A DNA stretch of 64,000 bases from Agrobacterium vitis (GCF_013337045.2 NZ_CP118261.1:248001-312000); one strand, 5' to 3'; counted from the first letter of the stretch, positions 18,223 through 27,910 are shown. Numbers and translations are program-made. The notes: generated by a model from the sequence alone, not told the origin.

Positions 18223-19413
18223 TCATTTGGTGTCGTTGATCGGCGGGGGTGGAGGCGTAGCTCCGGGGCGGCTGGCCTGCTGGTCGAGTTTGGCATTCGC
18301 GAGCCCCAGCAGCGAACCGGCATAGGCGCCGGGTGACCCGACCGCTTTGTCTTTCGCGGCCGAACCGACAGCACCTGCCGCGCCACCGATGCCGGCCTCC
18401 ATGCCGCGCATCGCGGCACTGCCAAGGGACGCTCCCCCTGCCCTTGCCGCACTTGCAGCCTGAAACCCTCTGCTGGCTGCTGCGGTAGCCAAAAAGCCGG
18501 CGCCCGCCGCAACAGATGCGGCCTGTCCGCCGTGGCGGATCGACTCCATGCCACTGGTTACGGAGGCGCCCTGAACGACACCCTGCAGGATTGGCGGCAC
18601 ATACATGGCGATGACGAAGACCACGACCGATATGCCGGCGATCGCGAGCGTCGTGATGAACTGCTCCGAGGTTGCGGTTGGTGCCTCCGCCAGGCCCAGC
18701 AGGATGTCGGAGCCGATCTTGGCGATCATCACCAGCGCCATCAGCTTCATGCCGACAGAAAAGGCGTAGACCAAGTATTTGATGGCGAAGTCCTTGGTAT
18801 AGGACGTTCCGCCCAATCCGAGCATGATCATGCCGGCAAGCAAGCCGACATACATCTCGACCATGACCGAGACGAAGATGGCAGCAACAAGCGAGAAGCA
18901 GACGACGACCACGACCATGGCGAAGACGGCGGCTATCGCCAGGGCATTATCCTCGAAGAGGCCAAATTTCGCCTGTTCCGACATCTTGGTCGCAACGCGA
19001 ATGCCGGCGTCAAAAATGTTGGCCGGCGACGCAGACCCACCGCCAGCACCAATTTGGTAGAGGCTGTCGACGACAGCCTTGGCGAAGGCCGGCCCCCGGT
19101 CGAGGATGAAGGCGAATAATCCGATGAACATGATGCGCTTCACCAGCTCGGCAAACCAGCTATCAAGCGAGGCAGCGCTAATCGCCAGCCACACGGCGGC
19201 GATGCCGATCTCGATCCCCGCCAGGATCCAGAACAATGACCGGGCCGCATTCATGACCGTCGTCTCCCAGCCTTTGGCTGCAGTAACAACGGAATTCTCC
19301 AGGGTGGTCAGCACCTGACCCTGTTGTGCAAAGGCCGGCGCGCTCGCAAACAACACAAGGCCGATCGCGACCAGGGCGAGTTTGAGGCGGAGGGGACGTG
19401 CAACGATCACCAT
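18223..19413 (-). CDS. trbL: Conjugal transfer protein TrbL (VirB6-like)
   Basis: The 396-residue polytopic protein starts at ATG 19413, just inside the trbK stop. A signal-like N-terminus and about six membrane segments (for example [22 protein letters not shown]) are followed by a Gly/Ala-rich tail of about 100 residues ending in a run of five prolines. TrbL forms the inner-membrane pore of the mating channel. Confidence 0.93.
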   Translation of the reverse strand: MVIVARPLRLKLALVAIGLVLFASAPAFAQQGQVLTTLENSVVTAAKGWETTVMNAARSLFWILAGIEIGIAAVWLAISAASLDSWFAELVKRIMFIGLFAFILDRGPAFAKAVVDSLYQIGAGGGSASPANIFDAGIRVATKMSEQAKFGLFEDNALAIAAVFAMVVVVVCFSLVAAIFVSVMVEMYVGLLAGMIMLGLGGTSYTKDFAIKYLVYAFSVGMKLMALVMIAKIGSDILLGLAEAPTATSEQFITTLAIAGISVVVFVIAMYVPPILQGVVQGASVTSGMESIRHGGQAASVAAGAGFLATAAASRGFQAASAARAGGASLGSAAMRGMEAGIGGAAGAVGSAAKDKAVGSPGAYAGSLLGLANAKLDQQASRPGATPPPPPINDTK

Positions 19414-19634
19414 CTCGGTTTCATTTCCTGGCCACCGCGAATGTCGCGATCGGTATCGCCACCGAAGAATTTTTCTCGATATTCGCGTCGGGCCGCATCG
19501 GATGAGGTCGCCGACGATGCTTCTCCCGTTCCAGATACGGACGCCGGATGGGGCAGTACGATCCACCTCGCGACGCCTACACCCGACGCGACGATCCCCA
19601 TGACAGCAAGGATGATAACGAGACGCGGGCTCAC
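19407..19634 (-). CDS. trbK: TrbK, putative entry-exclusion protein
   Basis: The 75-residue protein has one N-terminal membrane or signal segment (LVIILAVMGIVASGVGVARW) and a short hydrophilic tail ending [20 protein letters not shown]. By operon position between trbJ and trbL it is TrbK, implicated in surface exclusion in related plasmids. It lacks a lipobox cysteine. Its last 20 residues closely resemble the last 20 of TrbJ, encoded just upstream, which suggests a local duplication or a shared sorting signal. Confidence 0.85.
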   Translation of the reverse strand: MSPRLVIILAVMGIVASGVGVARWIVLPHPASVSGTGEASSATSSDAARREYREKFFGGDTDRDIRGGQEMKPRW

Positions 19635-20440
19635 CAGCGGGGCTCCATCGTCTGGCCACCGCGTATATCATGCTCGCTTCCGCTGAAGAATTGTTCGCGC
19701 CGAGCTTGGGCCAAATCCTTTTGCGTCTGTTCCGACTGGAACCATGTGCCCATCATCGTCATCTGCTGGGAAACCAGGCCACGCAGCTTTTGCATCTGCG
19801 CGACCTGTTGGGCGGCGATCTGGTGTCCGACCTGCAGCGCCTTCATCTGGCCGTCAGCCGTCTCCGACATTGATCGCAGCGACGACATCGTGCTCTCCTC
19901 GCTCGAGAACTGGTCCGCTGTCAGGTTTGCGGCCTTCAAGGTGCCGCCGATCGTATCGCGATTGGTGTCGGACCAGCTTTGATAGGTCGACGAGAAGCTT
20001 GCACCATCCGGTAGATTGCTCTTCATCTCGGAAAAACTCTGGAAGCGCTGTTTCAGGACATCGTCGATATTGCCCATCGAGAAGGCGACGCCCTGCCCTT
20101 GGGCAACGACATTTTGAAGGTTCTTGAGGTCGTTCTCGACCTGGCCCCAGACATGGTTTGGCAATTGTGCCGTGTTTTGAAGCATGTTCTTGTAGATGTT
20201 GATCTGGTTCTGGATTTGCTCGGCAAGCTGCGAGATCTGGGTAATCTGGTTGTTGACCTGCTCGGCCGACTTGCCGACAAGCGAGATCAGTTCTGTATTG
20301 TTGGCGAGCTGTGTCCATTCGGTTGCCTGTCCCGTCACGCCGCCGGCTTCAGCTGGAAGCGGCAACGCCATCGTAAGCGCAGCCACAACGACGGCGACCA
20401 TGTTTGCAGTCTCAAGAGGTCGGAAAGAGTGTTTCGACAT
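19631..20440 (-). CDS. trbJ: Conjugal transfer protein TrbJ (VirB5-like)
   Basis: The 269-residue secreted protein has a signal peptide ending near LPAEAGG, and then long amphipathic helices (NNQITQISQLAEQIQNQIN, FSMGNIDDVLKQRFQSF) as in VirB5/TrbJ minor pilus components. The gene overlaps the end of trbE by 29 bases and trbK by four. The C-terminus, SEHDIRGGQTMEPRW, mirrors that of TrbK. Confidence 0.93.
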   Translation of the reverse strand: MSKHSFRPLETANMVAVVVAALTMALPLPAEAGGVTGQATEWTQLANNTELISLVGKSAEQVNNQITQISQLAEQIQNQINIYKNMLQNTAQLPNHVWGQVENDLKNLQNVVAQGQGVAFSMGNIDDVLKQRFQSFSEMKSNLPDGASFSSTYQSWSDTNRDTIGGTLKAANLTADQFSSEESTMSSLRSMSETADGQMKALQVGHQIAAQQVAQMQKLRGLVSQQMTMMGTWFQSEQTQKDLAQARREQFFSGSEHDIRGGQTMEPRW

Positions 20441-22880
20441 GTGCGATCCCCCTTTGCTGGAGCCAGTGGAGAGGCCAGGAGGCCCCCTGTTCGGAATGCA
20501 GGGTGCGAATTTGCTTCAGGTCTTCCTTACCCGTCGCTCCGACGAAGGAGAGTGCGACCGGACCGAGCGCCATGTTAAAAAGACGGCGACCCTCTGGTGA
20601 GACAACGTAATATTCGCGCTTGGGAATAGCGGTTGCGACGATTTCGATCTGCCGCTCGTTAAAACCGATGCGCTCATAGAACTCGCGGGTGCCCGGTTCA
20701 CGCGCCGCTCCGTTCGGTAGGCAGATCTTTGTCGGGCAGCTCTCCTTCAAGACATCGATGATCCCGGATCGCTCGGCATCCGAAATCGACTGGGTGGCAA
20801 GTACGACGGCGCAATTGGCCTTTCGCAACACCTTCAGCCATTCCCGAATCTTGTCGCGAAACACTGGATGACCGAGCATCAGCCAGGCTTCGTCGAGGAT
20901 GATCAGGCTAGGAGAGCCGGTCAGGCGGTTCTCGATGCGCCGAAACAGGTAGGTGAGAACGGGGACGAGATTGCGCTCGCCCATGTTCATCAGCTCCTCG
21001 ATCTCGAAGCATTGGAAAGCGCCAAGCGCCAGACCGTCCTCTTCGGCATCGAGCAACTGGCCCATCGGGCCGTCAACGGTGTAGTGATGGAGCGCGTCCT
21101 TGATCTCACGCATCTGCACGCCTGAGACAAAATCTGAGAGCGAGCGGCCACGCGAATCCGCCATCAGTGCGATCTGCCGGGAGATGGCGTTGCGATAATC
21201 CGGGGTGATCGTCACACCCTGTAGCGCCACCAGCATCTCGATCCATTCGGCGGCCCAGGCACGGTCACCGTCGCTGGACAGTTCGGCGAGCGGGCAGAAG
21301 GCGAGCGCTTTCACCTCACCATTTACCGACGGACCGATATCGCCGCCGATCTGATAGTGATCGCCGTCGACGCCCAACGCTAGGGGAAGCATTGAGCCGC
21401 CCTTGTCGAAGGCGAATAGCTGGGCATCGGCATAACGCCGGAACTGCGCGGCGATCAGCGCCAGCAGCGTTGATTTGCCGGAGCCAGTCGGACCGAAGAT
21501 CAGCGTATGGCCGACATCATCGACGTGCAGGTTCAGCCGGAATGGCGTCGAACCGGACGCAACCTGCATCAGGGGTGGCGAGGCAGGCGAATAGAACGGG
21601 CAAGGCGCGGTCGGACTTCCGGACCAGACGGAGTTCAAGGGGATAAGATCGGCGAGATTGCGGGTGTTGACCAGCGGCTCGCGGATATTGGCGTAAGTGA
21701 CGCCGGGCAGGCTGCCGAGAAAAGCATCCGTGGCGTTTAAGGTTTCGATCCGGGCGCCAAACCCTTCGGCCTGGATCAAGCGGCGGATCGCCTCGCACTT
21801 TTCCTGGAGGCGAGTTTGGTCTTCTTCAAAGATGACGATGACCGGTGTGTAGTAGCCATAGGCGACGAGCTGCGAGGACGCTTCGGCGATGGCGTCCTCG
21901 GTTTCTGCCACCATCAGCATGGCGTCCTGATCGACCGAGCGGCTTTGTGTCTGGAAGAGCTGGTCGAAGAACGGTCGCACCTTCTGCTGCCACTTCTTGC
22001 GGGTGCGCTCAAGCCGCGCCCTCGCTTCCTCCGCGTCGAGAAAGATGAAGCGAGACGACCAGCGATAGGTCAGCGGCATCAGGTCCAGCGTGTTGAGGAT
22101 TCCAGGCCAGCTTTCGGCCGGTAGGCCGTCGATCGCCACCACGCCGAGAAAGCGGTTTTCCACGAGCGGTGTCAGGCCATGCTGCAGCTCGGCCGTCACC
22201 AGCCAATCGAGATACATCGGGATATCAGGCAGGCGCACCGGATGGTTCTCGCCAGTGATGCAGAAACGGATGAACTGGAAGAGTTCGTCGTATCGGGCGA
22301 TACGGAACCCACCGCGCTCTGAAATCTCTCGCGTCATCATCCGACGGATCGACAGGACATTGGCAAGATATTGCTCGACTTCACGGATCGAGGTCAGGAA
22401 GCTTTGCAACATCGTGTCGGCATAGGTCGCAGAACGGCTCGCCGCATCCGAATAGACATACCGTGTCAGGCCGGAACGCCGGGGCTCCGGCGGCCGCCAC
22501 GTCAGGATCAAAGCATGGCGGCTCTCGAAATGCCCCCTCTCCTTCTGGAAATGCGCCCGCCGCTCGTCGTCGATGGCGCGCGTGACAGGATCGGGAAAAT
22601 GAGACTCTGCATCGCTTGGATAGTCTCCAGTCGGGACGCGCACGGCCTCGACCTGGATCATCCATCCCGAGCCGAGCCGCGATAGGATGGCGTTGATCTG
22701 TCGTGATACCTCGTTGCGTTCAGCGTCGGTCGAGCTCTCGCTATCCGGCCCCGCAAAATACCAGCCGGCCATCAGCGAACCGTCCTTCAGCAGAATGACA
22801 CCGTTATCGACAAGGCCGGCATAGGGCACGAGATCGGCGAAGGACGGCCCGGAATGACGGAAGGATTTGAGGGCAACCAT
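20412..22880 (-). CDS. trbE: Conjugal transfer ATPase TrbE (VirB4-like)
   Basis: The 822-residue protein has the VirB4/CagE N-terminal domain and a RecA-like ATPase domain with Walker A (FGPTGSGKST) and Walker B (SLIILDEAWLML), plus the VATQSISD motif. It powers pilus assembly and substrate translocation from the cytoplasmic face of the channel. The length is normal and the frame is intact. Confidence 0.96.
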   Translation of the reverse strand: MVALKSFRHSGPSFADLVPYAGLVDNGVILLKDGSLMAGWYFAGPDSESSTDAERNEVSRQINAILSRLGSGWMIQVEAVRVPTGDYPSDAESHFPDPVTRAIDDERRAHFQKERGHFESRHALILTWRPPEPRRSGLTRYVYSDAASRSATYADTMLQSFLTSIREVEQYLANVLSIRRMMTREISERGGFRIARYDELFQFIRFCITGENHPVRLPDIPMYLDWLVTAELQHGLTPLVENRFLGVVAIDGLPAESWPGILNTLDLMPLTYRWSSRFIFLDAEEARARLERTRKKWQQKVRPFFDQLFQTQSRSVDQDAMLMVAETEDAIAEASSQLVAYGYYTPVIVIFEEDQTRLQEKCEAIRRLIQAEGFGARIETLNATDAFLGSLPGVTYANIREPLVNTRNLADLIPLNSVWSGSPTAPCPFYSPASPPLMQVASGSTPFRLNLHVDDVGHTLIFGPTGSGKSTLLALIAAQFRRYADAQLFAFDKGGSMLPLALGVDGDHYQIGGDIGPSVNGEVKALAFCPLAELSSDGDRAWAAEWIEMLVALQGVTITPDYRNAISRQIALMADSRGRSLSDFVSGVQMREIKDALHHYTVDGPMGQLLDAEEDGLALGAFQCFEIEELMNMGERNLVPVLTYLFRRIENRLTGSPSLIILDEAWLMLGHPVFRDKIREWLKVLRKANCAVVLATQSISDAERSGIIDVLKESCPTKICLPNGAAREPGTREFYERIGFNERQIEIVATAIPKREYYVVSPEGRRLFNMALGPVALSFVGATGKEDLKQIRTLHSEQGASWPLHWLQQRGIAHVETLFPTS

Positions 22881-22890
22881 TGCAAAGACC

Positions 22891-23190
22891 TCAGTATGCT
22901 CGCCAAGGCGACGACGTCGCGCGGTAAAAGGTCTTGTAGGAAATATGCCGGAGGTAGATCCTGCGCATCAGTGGATCGGCTTTGGCCATCATGCGGAGTG
23001 CCGCGACAGCCACCAGCCAAATCGCGATGCCGAACAGAGCCGCGTACCAGGTCAGCACGACGAAGATCAGTATGACCGCCGCAAGCGCCGTCAGCAGAAC
23101 CAGTTCGCGATCGGCCCCCATCAGGAGATTCGGTCGCGACAGCGCCCGGTGTACCCGCGAGCGTGCGAGAGAGGAACCAGCCTCAGCCAT
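22891..23190 (-). CDS. trbD: Conjugal transfer protein TrbD (VirB3-like)
   Basis: The 99-residue inner-membrane protein starts by overlapping the trbC stop. It contains [18 protein letters not shown] before two membrane segments ([19 protein letters not shown] and [15 protein letters not shown]), the standard VirB3/TrbD layout. It works with TrbE in pilus biogenesis. Confidence 0.94.
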   Translation of the reverse strand: MAEAGSSLARSRVHRALSRPNLLMGADRELVLLTALAAVILIFVVLTWYAALFGIAIWLVAVAALRMMAKADPLMRRIYLRHISYKTFYRATSSPWRAY

Positions 23191-23587
23191 GGGCCCCCTC
23201 CCCCACAGTGGCCGCCGTCATCGAGGGCTCGGTCATGCTGCGCCCAGCCTGCGAATGAGCCTCGCCGATCGAGGCACCGGTCGCGCCGAAGAGAGCGACA
23301 ATCTGGGTAGCTCCGAGAAGTACCCCCCCAACCAGCGCGACGTAGCAAAGCCGCCTCGCGAAATCATTCAATTCGCCGCCGAAGATCAGCATCGCACCGG
23401 CAATGGCGACCGCCGCCAACGCGATAAAACCGGCGACGGGTCCAGTGATCGATTGCTGGATTTGCTCCAGCGGCGATTCCCACGGCAGACTACCGCCGCC
23501 CGAAGAGGCGAGTGCGAAGTCAGCATAGCCGACAGAAACGGCGGCAAGCGCTGCGCCAACGAGAAGAATGGAGATTTTACGCGACAT
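23183..23587 (-). CDS. trbC: Conjugal transfer pilin TrbC (VirB2-like)
   Basis: The 134-residue propilin starts at ATG 23587, eleven bases inside the end of trbB. A signal peptide ending near FALASSGGG precedes two membrane helices ([19 protein letters not shown] and [21 protein letters not shown]), as in cyclic T-type pilins. After processing it would form the conjugative pilus. Confidence 0.94.
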   Translation of the reverse strand: MSRKISILLVGAALAAVSVGYADFALASSGGGSLPWESPLEQIQQSITGPVAGFIALAAVAIAGAMLIFGGELNDFARRLCYVALVGGVLLGATQIVALFGATGASIGEAHSQAGRSMTEPSMTAATVGEGAHG

Positions 23588-24548
23588 GGCTGTCCTCATC
23601 GATCTGGGCATAATACTCGGTCTGGTAGCGGCCGTTGCGGTATCCCTCGATGTGGATGACCTCGCGGACCCGCCTCCCCTTTCCCGTTCGCTCAATTGAG
23701 ACGACGAGATCGACGGCTTCACCGATCACCTCCTGCATCGGCTGTTGGCTGGCTTCCGCCGTCAGTTGCTCCAGTCGGCGCAGGGCTGACATCGCCGTGT
23801 TGGAATGGATTGTCGTGACGCCGCCCGGATGTCCCGTGTTCCAGGCCTTGAGCAGCGTCAGGGCTGCACCATCGCGGACCTCACCGACAATAATGCGGTC
23901 GGGACGAAGGCGCATCGTGCTCTTGAGCAGGCGCGCCATGTCGATTGTATCGCTCGTGTGCAACGAGACTGCATTCTCTGCCGTGCATTGAATCTCTGCG
24001 GTGTCTTCGAGAATGACCATCCGATCGTCCGGGGCAGCGGCTACGACCTCGGCGATAATGGCATTGGCGAGAGTTGTCTTTCCCGATCCCGTGCCCCCTG
24101 AAATGACGATGTTCATCCGTGCATCGATCGCGCTGCGAATGGCTGACGCCTGCGCCTCGGTCATCACCTTCAACTTCACGTAGTCCGTCAGTGGGATGAG
24201 ACGCGAAGCGCGCCTGCGGATGGTGAATGCTGGACTTGATACGATCGGAGGCAACAGGCCCTCGAAGCGGTGTCCGCCGATTGGCAGTTCGCCGGAGATG
24301 ATTGGTCGCTCATTGTCGGCCTCCGACTGGAGCGCGTGGGCGACGCTGCCGATGACGACTTCGGCCGCGGTAGAGCTCATCGCGCCGGCAGCTGTAACGC
24401 CGTGCCCCAGCCGTTCGATGAATAGCCGGCCATCGGGATTGAGCATGATTTCGACCACTGTCGCGTCATCAAGCGCAACGCAGAGTTGGTCGCCTAGGGT
24501 GTCCTGCAGTTTGCGAACCAACCGTGGATGGGAGCGAAGTTGGGTCAC
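23577..24548 (-). CDS. trbB: Conjugal transfer ATPase TrbB (VirB11-like)
   Basis: The 323-residue ATPase begins at GTG 24548, whose bases overlap the traI stop (GTGA) and follow GGAGC. The longer open frame upstream is inside traI and unlikely. Walker A is [12 protein letters not shown] at about residues 149-160, with an Asp box ([12 protein letters not shown]) and Walker B ([14 protein letters not shown]). It is a hexameric traffic ATPase of the VirB11/PulE family. Confidence 0.96.
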   Translation of the reverse strand: MTQLRSHPRLVRKLQDTLGDQLCVALDDATVVEIMLNPDGRLFIERLGHGVTAAGAMSSTAAEVVIGSVAHALQSEADNERPIISGELPIGGHRFEGLLPPIVSSPAFTIRRRASRLIPLTDYVKLKVMTEAQASAIRSAIDARMNIVISGGTGSGKTTLANAIIAEVVAAAPDDRMVILEDTAEIQCTAENAVSLHTSDTIDMARLLKSTMRLRPDRIIVGEVRDGAALTLLKAWNTGHPGGVTTIHSNTAMSALRRLEQLTAEASQQPMQEVIGEAVDLVVSIERTGKGRRVREVIHIEGYRNGRYQTEYYAQIDEDSHVA

Positions 24549-25183
24549 GCAGCGCTCCTGATCTGAAGGCCGCGATATTCGGCGATGATCGAGCGGTAGT
24601 CTGACGGGCATACTCGGTGGAAACTTGCTTGATCGGCTGGCAACGTTCCTGCAACAGCGACAGTGTTGCCGACTGCCACGGGATCGCCAAGCCGCTTCAT
24701 TGGCCATCCGGCTCGGTTCAAGATGCGCTCAAAACGGAGGTCGGTTGCCGTGACGATCTCGTCATAGCCGTTTTCCATCGACCATTCGATGATGCCTGAA
24801 AACATGGTAAGCGTCGCGGAATGAAGTTGGCCCCCTCCCCTGCCGGCGGGCAGAGTCGTATCGACGCAGAAGCGCGAGCTCTCGACCATATTTGCGGATG
24901 CGTTGAGGGAACCGGTTGCCAGCAGTTGCGGGAATGTGAGTTCCAGCATGGTCGGGCCTATTGCCGGAAGCAGCCGAGCGCAGCCGACGACCCTCTCATC
25001 ACTGGTGATCGCGAGTATGTAAGTCGGGCCGAAATCGTCGTACTCGTCCCGTTCTCCTGCCTCAGTAGTCGTGACGTCCCATTCGAGACGATCGCGGAAG
25101 ACTGCGGCACGCAAGCAGTGCATCTGTTTCAGGAGATTCGAATGATTGACGTATCGATCAGGTGAAACGGTTAGAATCTGCAT
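24545..25183 (-). CDS. traI: Acyl-homoserine-lactone synthase TraI
   Basis: The 212-residue LuxI-family enzyme makes the quorum signal that activates TraR and so the conjugation genes. All family-invariant residues are visible: Arg25, Phe29, Trp35, Asp46, Asp49 and Arg70 in RAAVFRDRLEW, RDEYDD and VVGCARLL. As in Ti-type plasmids it heads the trb operon. The ribosome site is GGAG in GCGGAGATAGAG. A tra box lies about 60 bases upstream. No traR or traM is in the window. Confidence 0.95.
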   Translation of the reverse strand: MQILTVSPDRYVNHSNLLKQMHCLRAAVFRDRLEWDVTTTEAGERDEYDDFGPTYILAITSDERVVGCARLLPAIGPTMLELTFPQLLATGSLNASANMVESSRFCVDTTLPAGRGGGQLHSATLTMFSGIIEWSMENGYDEIVTATDLRFERILNRAGWPMKRLGDPVAVGNTVAVAGTLPADQASFHRVCPSDYRSIIAEYRGLQIRSAA

Positions 25184-25242
25184 CTCTATCTCCGCATGAT
25201 GTGGTCTTGCGGGAGAAAAACCATCTCAGGCGACTGATGGCT

Positions 25243-25260
25243 ATCTGCAGATCTGCAGAG
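25243..25260 (-). promoter_or_regulatory. tra box (TraR operator) upstream of traI
   Basis: The 18-base site ATCTGCAGATCTGCAGAG contains a perfect 14-bp palindrome, CTGCAGATCTGCAG (25245-25258). It matches the tra-box consensus ATGTGCAGATCTGCACAT at all but three outer positions. It lies about 60 bases before the traI ATG, where TraR with bound signal activates the operon. The adjoining IS6-type element begins at the very next base. Confidence 0.85.
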
Positions 25261-26064
25261 GGTGATGTCACGTTGCTAGTGGCTTAACGGTTGATAGCTA
25301 AGCCGGCGCGATGAACCCGTCGATCATCAGCTACAAGAGCCATCGTTTTCCACCGCCGATCATTGCCCACGCCGTGTGGCTTTATTTCCGGTTTCCTCTG
25401 AGCCTGCGTCTGGTCGAGGAAATGCTTCTGGAACGCGGCATTATTGTCTCCTACGAAACGGTCCGGCGATGGAGCCGTAAGTTCGGTGCTGCCTACGCAA
25501 AGCAGTTGTGCAGAAAGAAGCCGTCGCGAAAGGACATCTGGTACCTCGACGAGGTGGTAATTCCATAGATGGCCAGAAGCACTGGCTTTCGCGAGCCGTA
25601 GACCAGGACGGCTATGTTCTCGACGAGATCGTCCAGATCCGCCGTGATACAAAGGCAGACAAGCGGTTGTTGATTAGACTGCTGAAGAAGCAGGGCCTCG
25701 CACCAAAGAGGATTATCACCGACAAGCTGCGCTCATATGGAGCGGCGAAGCGAGACGTCATGCCTACCGTTGAACATCGCTCGCATAAACGCTTGAACAA
25801 TCGTGCGGAGAATTCACACCTGCCGCTGCGAAAGCGAGAACGGATGATGCAAGGCTTCCGATCCGCCGGTGGATTGCAACGATTCATCGAGGTCTTTTCG
25901 GCAATCAGAAATCACTTCGTCCCGCCCCACCAGAAGCACACCGCCCTCGCCACTCACATTCATAGTATCCGCGCAATGGCGCAGTGGAAGGCTGTGACAG
26001 GTGCAGATGCCTGAGTTCAACTGCAAGTCCTTCGCCGGCTTCAGTCAAACAACGTGACATAACC
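25261..26064 (+). mobile_element. IS6-family insertion sequence with frameshifted transposase (804 bp)
   Basis: Terminal repeats are GGTGATGTCACGTTG at 25261-25275 and the complement of GGTTATGTCACGTTG at 26050-26064, 14 of 15 identical. The element is 804 bp with one transposase reading rightward. No 8-bp target duplication is present (CTGCAGAG and GGAGGGTG). It sits directly beside the tra box, where Ti-type plasmids usually carry the divergent repABC operon. Confidence 0.85.
25311..26014 (+). pseudogene. IS6-family transposase with one-base frameshift
   Basis: The first frame runs to a stop at about 25568 (SLRLVEEMLLERGIIVSYETV through WYLDEVV). The protein continues in the next frame from about 25565 (SIDGQKHWLSRAVDQDGYVLDE, ITDKLRSYGAAKRDV, RAENSHLPLR). 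Restoring one T in the VVIS codons rejoins them into a normal 234-residue DDE transposase. All three catalytic acids are present, so this is recent damage, a sequencing error or, less likely, programmed frameshifting. Confidence 0.85.
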
Positions 26065-26094
26065 GGAGGGTGTGTTTCCGAATATTTTTGTCAT
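26041..26094 (-). CDS. Possible gene start truncated by the IS6-type element
   Basis: ATG 26094 follows AAGGGA. The frame opens MTKIFGNTPSGY and then reads into the terminal repeat of the insertion sequence, stopping after 17 codons. It could be the beginning of a gene whose remainder was removed when the element arrived. I cannot name it. Confidence 0.25.
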   Translation of the reverse strand: MTKIFGNTPSGYVTLFD

Positions 26095-26384
26095 TGTTGT
26101 CGTCCCTTGATGGAAGAAGTCATCGCTCCGATACAGCCAGCAATGACAGAGTGATCTTCGGGACGCGAAGGCGATAAAACCATTTTTTGTACTGCAAAAA
26201 AATAGGCTTTTGCACAATTTCATTCCTCAAGAACAATAATATATTGTTTTTATGGATTAATTGAATTCGGCAATGAAATGGATGGATTCGCATACACCTC
26301 AGCGTCTTGATCGCGTCAGTCCCCGACTGCGTTGGCAAGCCGTCGACCGGGCCTCATAAATCAACAGGCGCCCCTGAAACACTG
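26065..26384. other. Intergenic region, no gene assigned
   Basis: The region is AT-rich around 26160-26260 and sits between the IS6-type element and the end of the amino-acid importer operon. Apart from the truncated start at 26094 I see no gene or RNA. The sequence does not resemble repABC, which one might expect here in a Ti-like layout. Confidence 0.4.
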
Positions 26385-26423
26385 AGAGCATCGTACAGAA
26401 AATACGAATCGGCACGATGCTCT
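26385..26423 (-). terminator. Hairpin at the end of the amino-acid importer operon
   Basis: A perfect 10-bp stem (AGAGCATCGT and ACGATGCTCT) with a 19-base loop overlaps the stop codon of the ATPase gene. There is no T run after it, so the call is tentative. Confidence 0.35.
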
Positions 26424-27183
26424 ATATGTCGTAGCTATGTGCGGCATTGATCGTGGAGATGAAACGCTTTGTGCGGTCCTGTTGCGGGACCGTGAAGATA
26501 TTTTTCGCACTGCCGGTTTCAACGACACGACCTGCTTCAAGGAAAACAACATCGTTGGCGATCTTTGAGGCAAGCCGGAGATCATGCGTGGCAATGACCA
26601 TGGTGGTCCCCTCCCCGGCCAATCGGCTCAACACATCCACAACCTCTGCCGCAAGTTCCGGATCCAGTGCCGATGTTGGCTCGTCACACAACAAAACACG
26701 CGGCGACGGTGCTAGGGCTCTGGCAATGGCAATGCGTTGCTGCTGGCCACCAGACAAAGTGGATGGCCAGACATCGGCTTTGTGGGCCATACCCACTTTG
26801 TTCAGTAGCTCAATGGCGCGCTGACGCGCTTTTTCCTTTGGCCATTTCAGCACGGTGACCAAGCCTTCCATCACATTTTCGATGGCTGTTTGATGCGGAA
26901 ACAATTGAAAATTTTGAAAAACCATTCCGGTCTGGCGGCGAATTTTCTGAATGGATTGCCAACCGTTTTTTTGTCCGGGTGCAAATGTCAGACTTGCTTC
27001 ACCGATTTTAACGGTGCCGATTGTCGGGATTTCCAGCAAATTGATGCAGCGCAGCAACGTGCTTTTGCCACCTCCGGACGGTCCGACTAGCGCCGTAACA
27101 TTTCCTTCCGGGATACGCAGGTTGATATCATTCAGGATAACAGCCTCACCGAAACGCTTTTCGATATTGGAGAGCTCGATCAT
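26422..27183 (-). CDS. Polar amino-acid ABC transporter ATP-binding protein
   Basis: The 253-residue ATPase starts at ATG 27183, overlapping the permease stop (ATGA). Walker A is VGPSGGGKST (about 33-42), the signature LSGGQQQRIAIARAL, Walker B VLLCDEPTSALD and the switch ATHDL. It belongs to the GlnQ/HisP/TcyN group and energises uptake with the permease and binding protein encoded upstream. Confidence 0.93.
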   Translation of the reverse strand: MIELSNIEKRFGEAVILNDINLRIPEGNVTALVGPSGGGKSTLLRCINLLEIPTIGTVKIGEASLTFAPGQKNGWQSIQKIRRQTGMVFQNFQLFPHQTAIENVMEGLVTVLKWPKEKARQRAIELLNKVGMAHKADVWPSTLSGGQQQRIAIARALAPSPRVLLCDEPTSALDPELAAEVVDVLSRLAGEGTTMVIATHDLRLASKIANDVVFLEAGRVVETGSAKNIFTVPQQDRTKRFISTINAAHSYDI

Positions 27184-27866
27184 GCGTTGGACTCCATCAT
27201 ACCGCCATAGCGGGCAAAGCGACGCTCCAATCGCACCTGCACTGTCGAGAGCACAGAGCACAGGGCAAGATAGATCAATGCTGCTTCGATATAGAGGATC
27301 AGTGGTTCATAGGTGGTGGCGACAATGCGTTGGGCAGCCTGAAACAGCTCCGGCACGGTGATAGCCGCGGCGAGCGATGTGTCCTTCACAAGCGAAATGA
27401 ATGTATTGGACAGCGGCGGCACAGCGACGCGGGTTGCCTGCGGCAGGATCGTGCGCAGCATGGCTTGACGCCAGCTCATACCAATCGAATAGGCCGCTTC
27501 CCATTGTCCTTTCGGCACGGAGGAGATGACAGCGCGAATGATTTCAGAACTATAGGCCCCTATGTTCAGCGTGAAGCCGATGAGCGCCGCTGGAAACGCA
27601 TCCAGCAAAATACCAATGCTTGGCAAGCCGTAGAAAATTACAAAAAGCTGGACAAGCAGAGGGGTGCCACGAATGACCCAAACATAAAAGCGGGCAATCG
27701 CCGCCACCGGTTTCCCTCCGAACAGCCGGCCGATGGCCGTAACAAGCCCAAGTGTCAAGCCGAACGTGAAGGAAAGTATCGTTAGCGGAATGGTAAACAG
27801 CAACCCTGCCCACAGAAGAGGGACAAGCGAATCCACCATCAATTGAAGCCAGTGCGGCAAAGACAT
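27180..27866 (-). CDS. Polar amino-acid ABC transporter permease
   Basis: The 228-residue membrane protein is taken from ATG 27866 behind GAGGAAG. It has about five membrane helices and the EAA loop (EAAYSIGMSWRQAMLRTILPQA) of HisM/GlnP-type permeases. There is only one permease gene, so it would act as a homodimer, as in TcyL-type cystine importers. A strong hairpin separates it from the binding-protein gene. Confidence 0.92.
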   Translation of the reverse strand: MSLPHWLQLMVDSLVPLLWAGLLFTIPLTILSFTFGLTLGLVTAIGRLFGGKPVAAIARFYVWVIRGTPLLVQLFVIFYGLPSIGILLDAFPAALIGFTLNIGAYSSEIIRAVISSVPKGQWEAAYSIGMSWRQAMLRTILPQATRVAVPPLSNTFISLVKDTSLAAAITVPELFQAAQRIVATTYEPLILYIEAALIYLALCSVLSTVQVRLERRFARYGGMMESNA

Positions 27867-27882
27867 CTTCCTCAAAAGAGAT

Positions 27883-27910
27883 GCGCCCGGCAGACAATCC
27901 CGCCGGGCGC
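27883..27910 (-). terminator. Attenuator-type hairpin between binding protein and permease
   Basis: A perfect 9-bp stem (GCGCCCGGC and GCCGGGCGC) with a 10-base loop lies in the 96-base gap. Structures of this sort after binding-protein genes usually trim or protect the upstream message so that binding protein exceeds membrane parts. Confidence 0.55.
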
